64,000 nucleotides of DNA from an uncultured Pelagibacteraceae bacterium (lineage in GTDB: Bacteria > Pseudomonadota > Alphaproteobacteria > Pelagibacterales > Pelagibacteraceae), in assembly GCA_902515095.1 (NCBI GenBank), contig CABXTC010000001.1, positions 126,309 to 190,308 of the forward strand, in the 5' to 3' direction. This document shows, piece after piece, positions 63,966-64,000 of the stretch (the stretch's first letter is position 1; each line of letters opens with the position of its first letter). The position numbers and the translations under genes were made by a program. Below the pieces are notes generated by a model. The model did no database searches, was not told where the DNA came from, and was given only the letters and a program-made list of their open reading frames with translations.

Positions 63966-64000
63966 TGGTGCCCTCGGCCAGACTCGAACTGGCACTCCGC
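63966..64000 (-). tRNA. partial tRNA, probably tRNA-Leu (cut by window end)
   Basis: 3' half on reverse strand: variable-arm remnant GCGGAGT, T arm GCCAGTTCGAGTCTGGC, acceptor CGAGGGCACCA. Confidence 0.65.

Noticed and set aside
1-64000. CRISPR array, transposase, prophage, toxin-antitoxin or defence genes
   Set aside because: Scanned ORF list and intergenic regions; no repeats with regular spacing and no proteins of these families recognised.

Overview
This is a very AT-rich, extremely compact bacterial chromosome segment. Gene content and order match an alphaproteobacterium of the SAR11/Pelagibacterales type; this assignment is inferred from AT bias, gene order and protein sequence by eye, with no search run. 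Left part (about 0-33 kb): acpS-pdxJ-pyrE-rsh-folK-smpB-dapA (-), slt (+), tRNA-Ser, a heterotetrameric sarcosine oxidase operon (soxBDAG) followed by an amino-acid ABC binding protein and permease, then a thermonuclease, a MATE transporter, trhO, an O-methyltransferase and gatBAC (-), ruvX-pyrB-pyrC-plsY-topA-small ORF-ridA (+), ugd-galU (-), panC, mgtE, lipB and rluC. Right part (about 33.5-61 kb): one continuous transcription/translation block on the minus strand (tRNA-Tyr, tRNA-Gly, tuf, tRNA-Trp, secE, nusG, rplKAJL, rpoBC, rpsLG, fusA, S10/spc/alpha operons to rplQ), then rlmB, tRNA-Thr, nadK and a partial tRNA-Leu. I see no CRISPR array, transposon, prophage or obvious defence island. 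I did not find a clearly new multi-gene system. The best second-look items are small: six convergent junctions with no room for terminators; an ABC permease that starts with a lipoprotein-like signal and has no adjacent ATPase; hairpins at tuf/tRNA-Trp and rplL/rpoB; an 11-bp inverted repeat in front of soxB; nadK beginning 5 nt after a tRNA; a shortened RSH protein; loss of rpmD from the spc operon; and a 72-aa exported ORF after topA.
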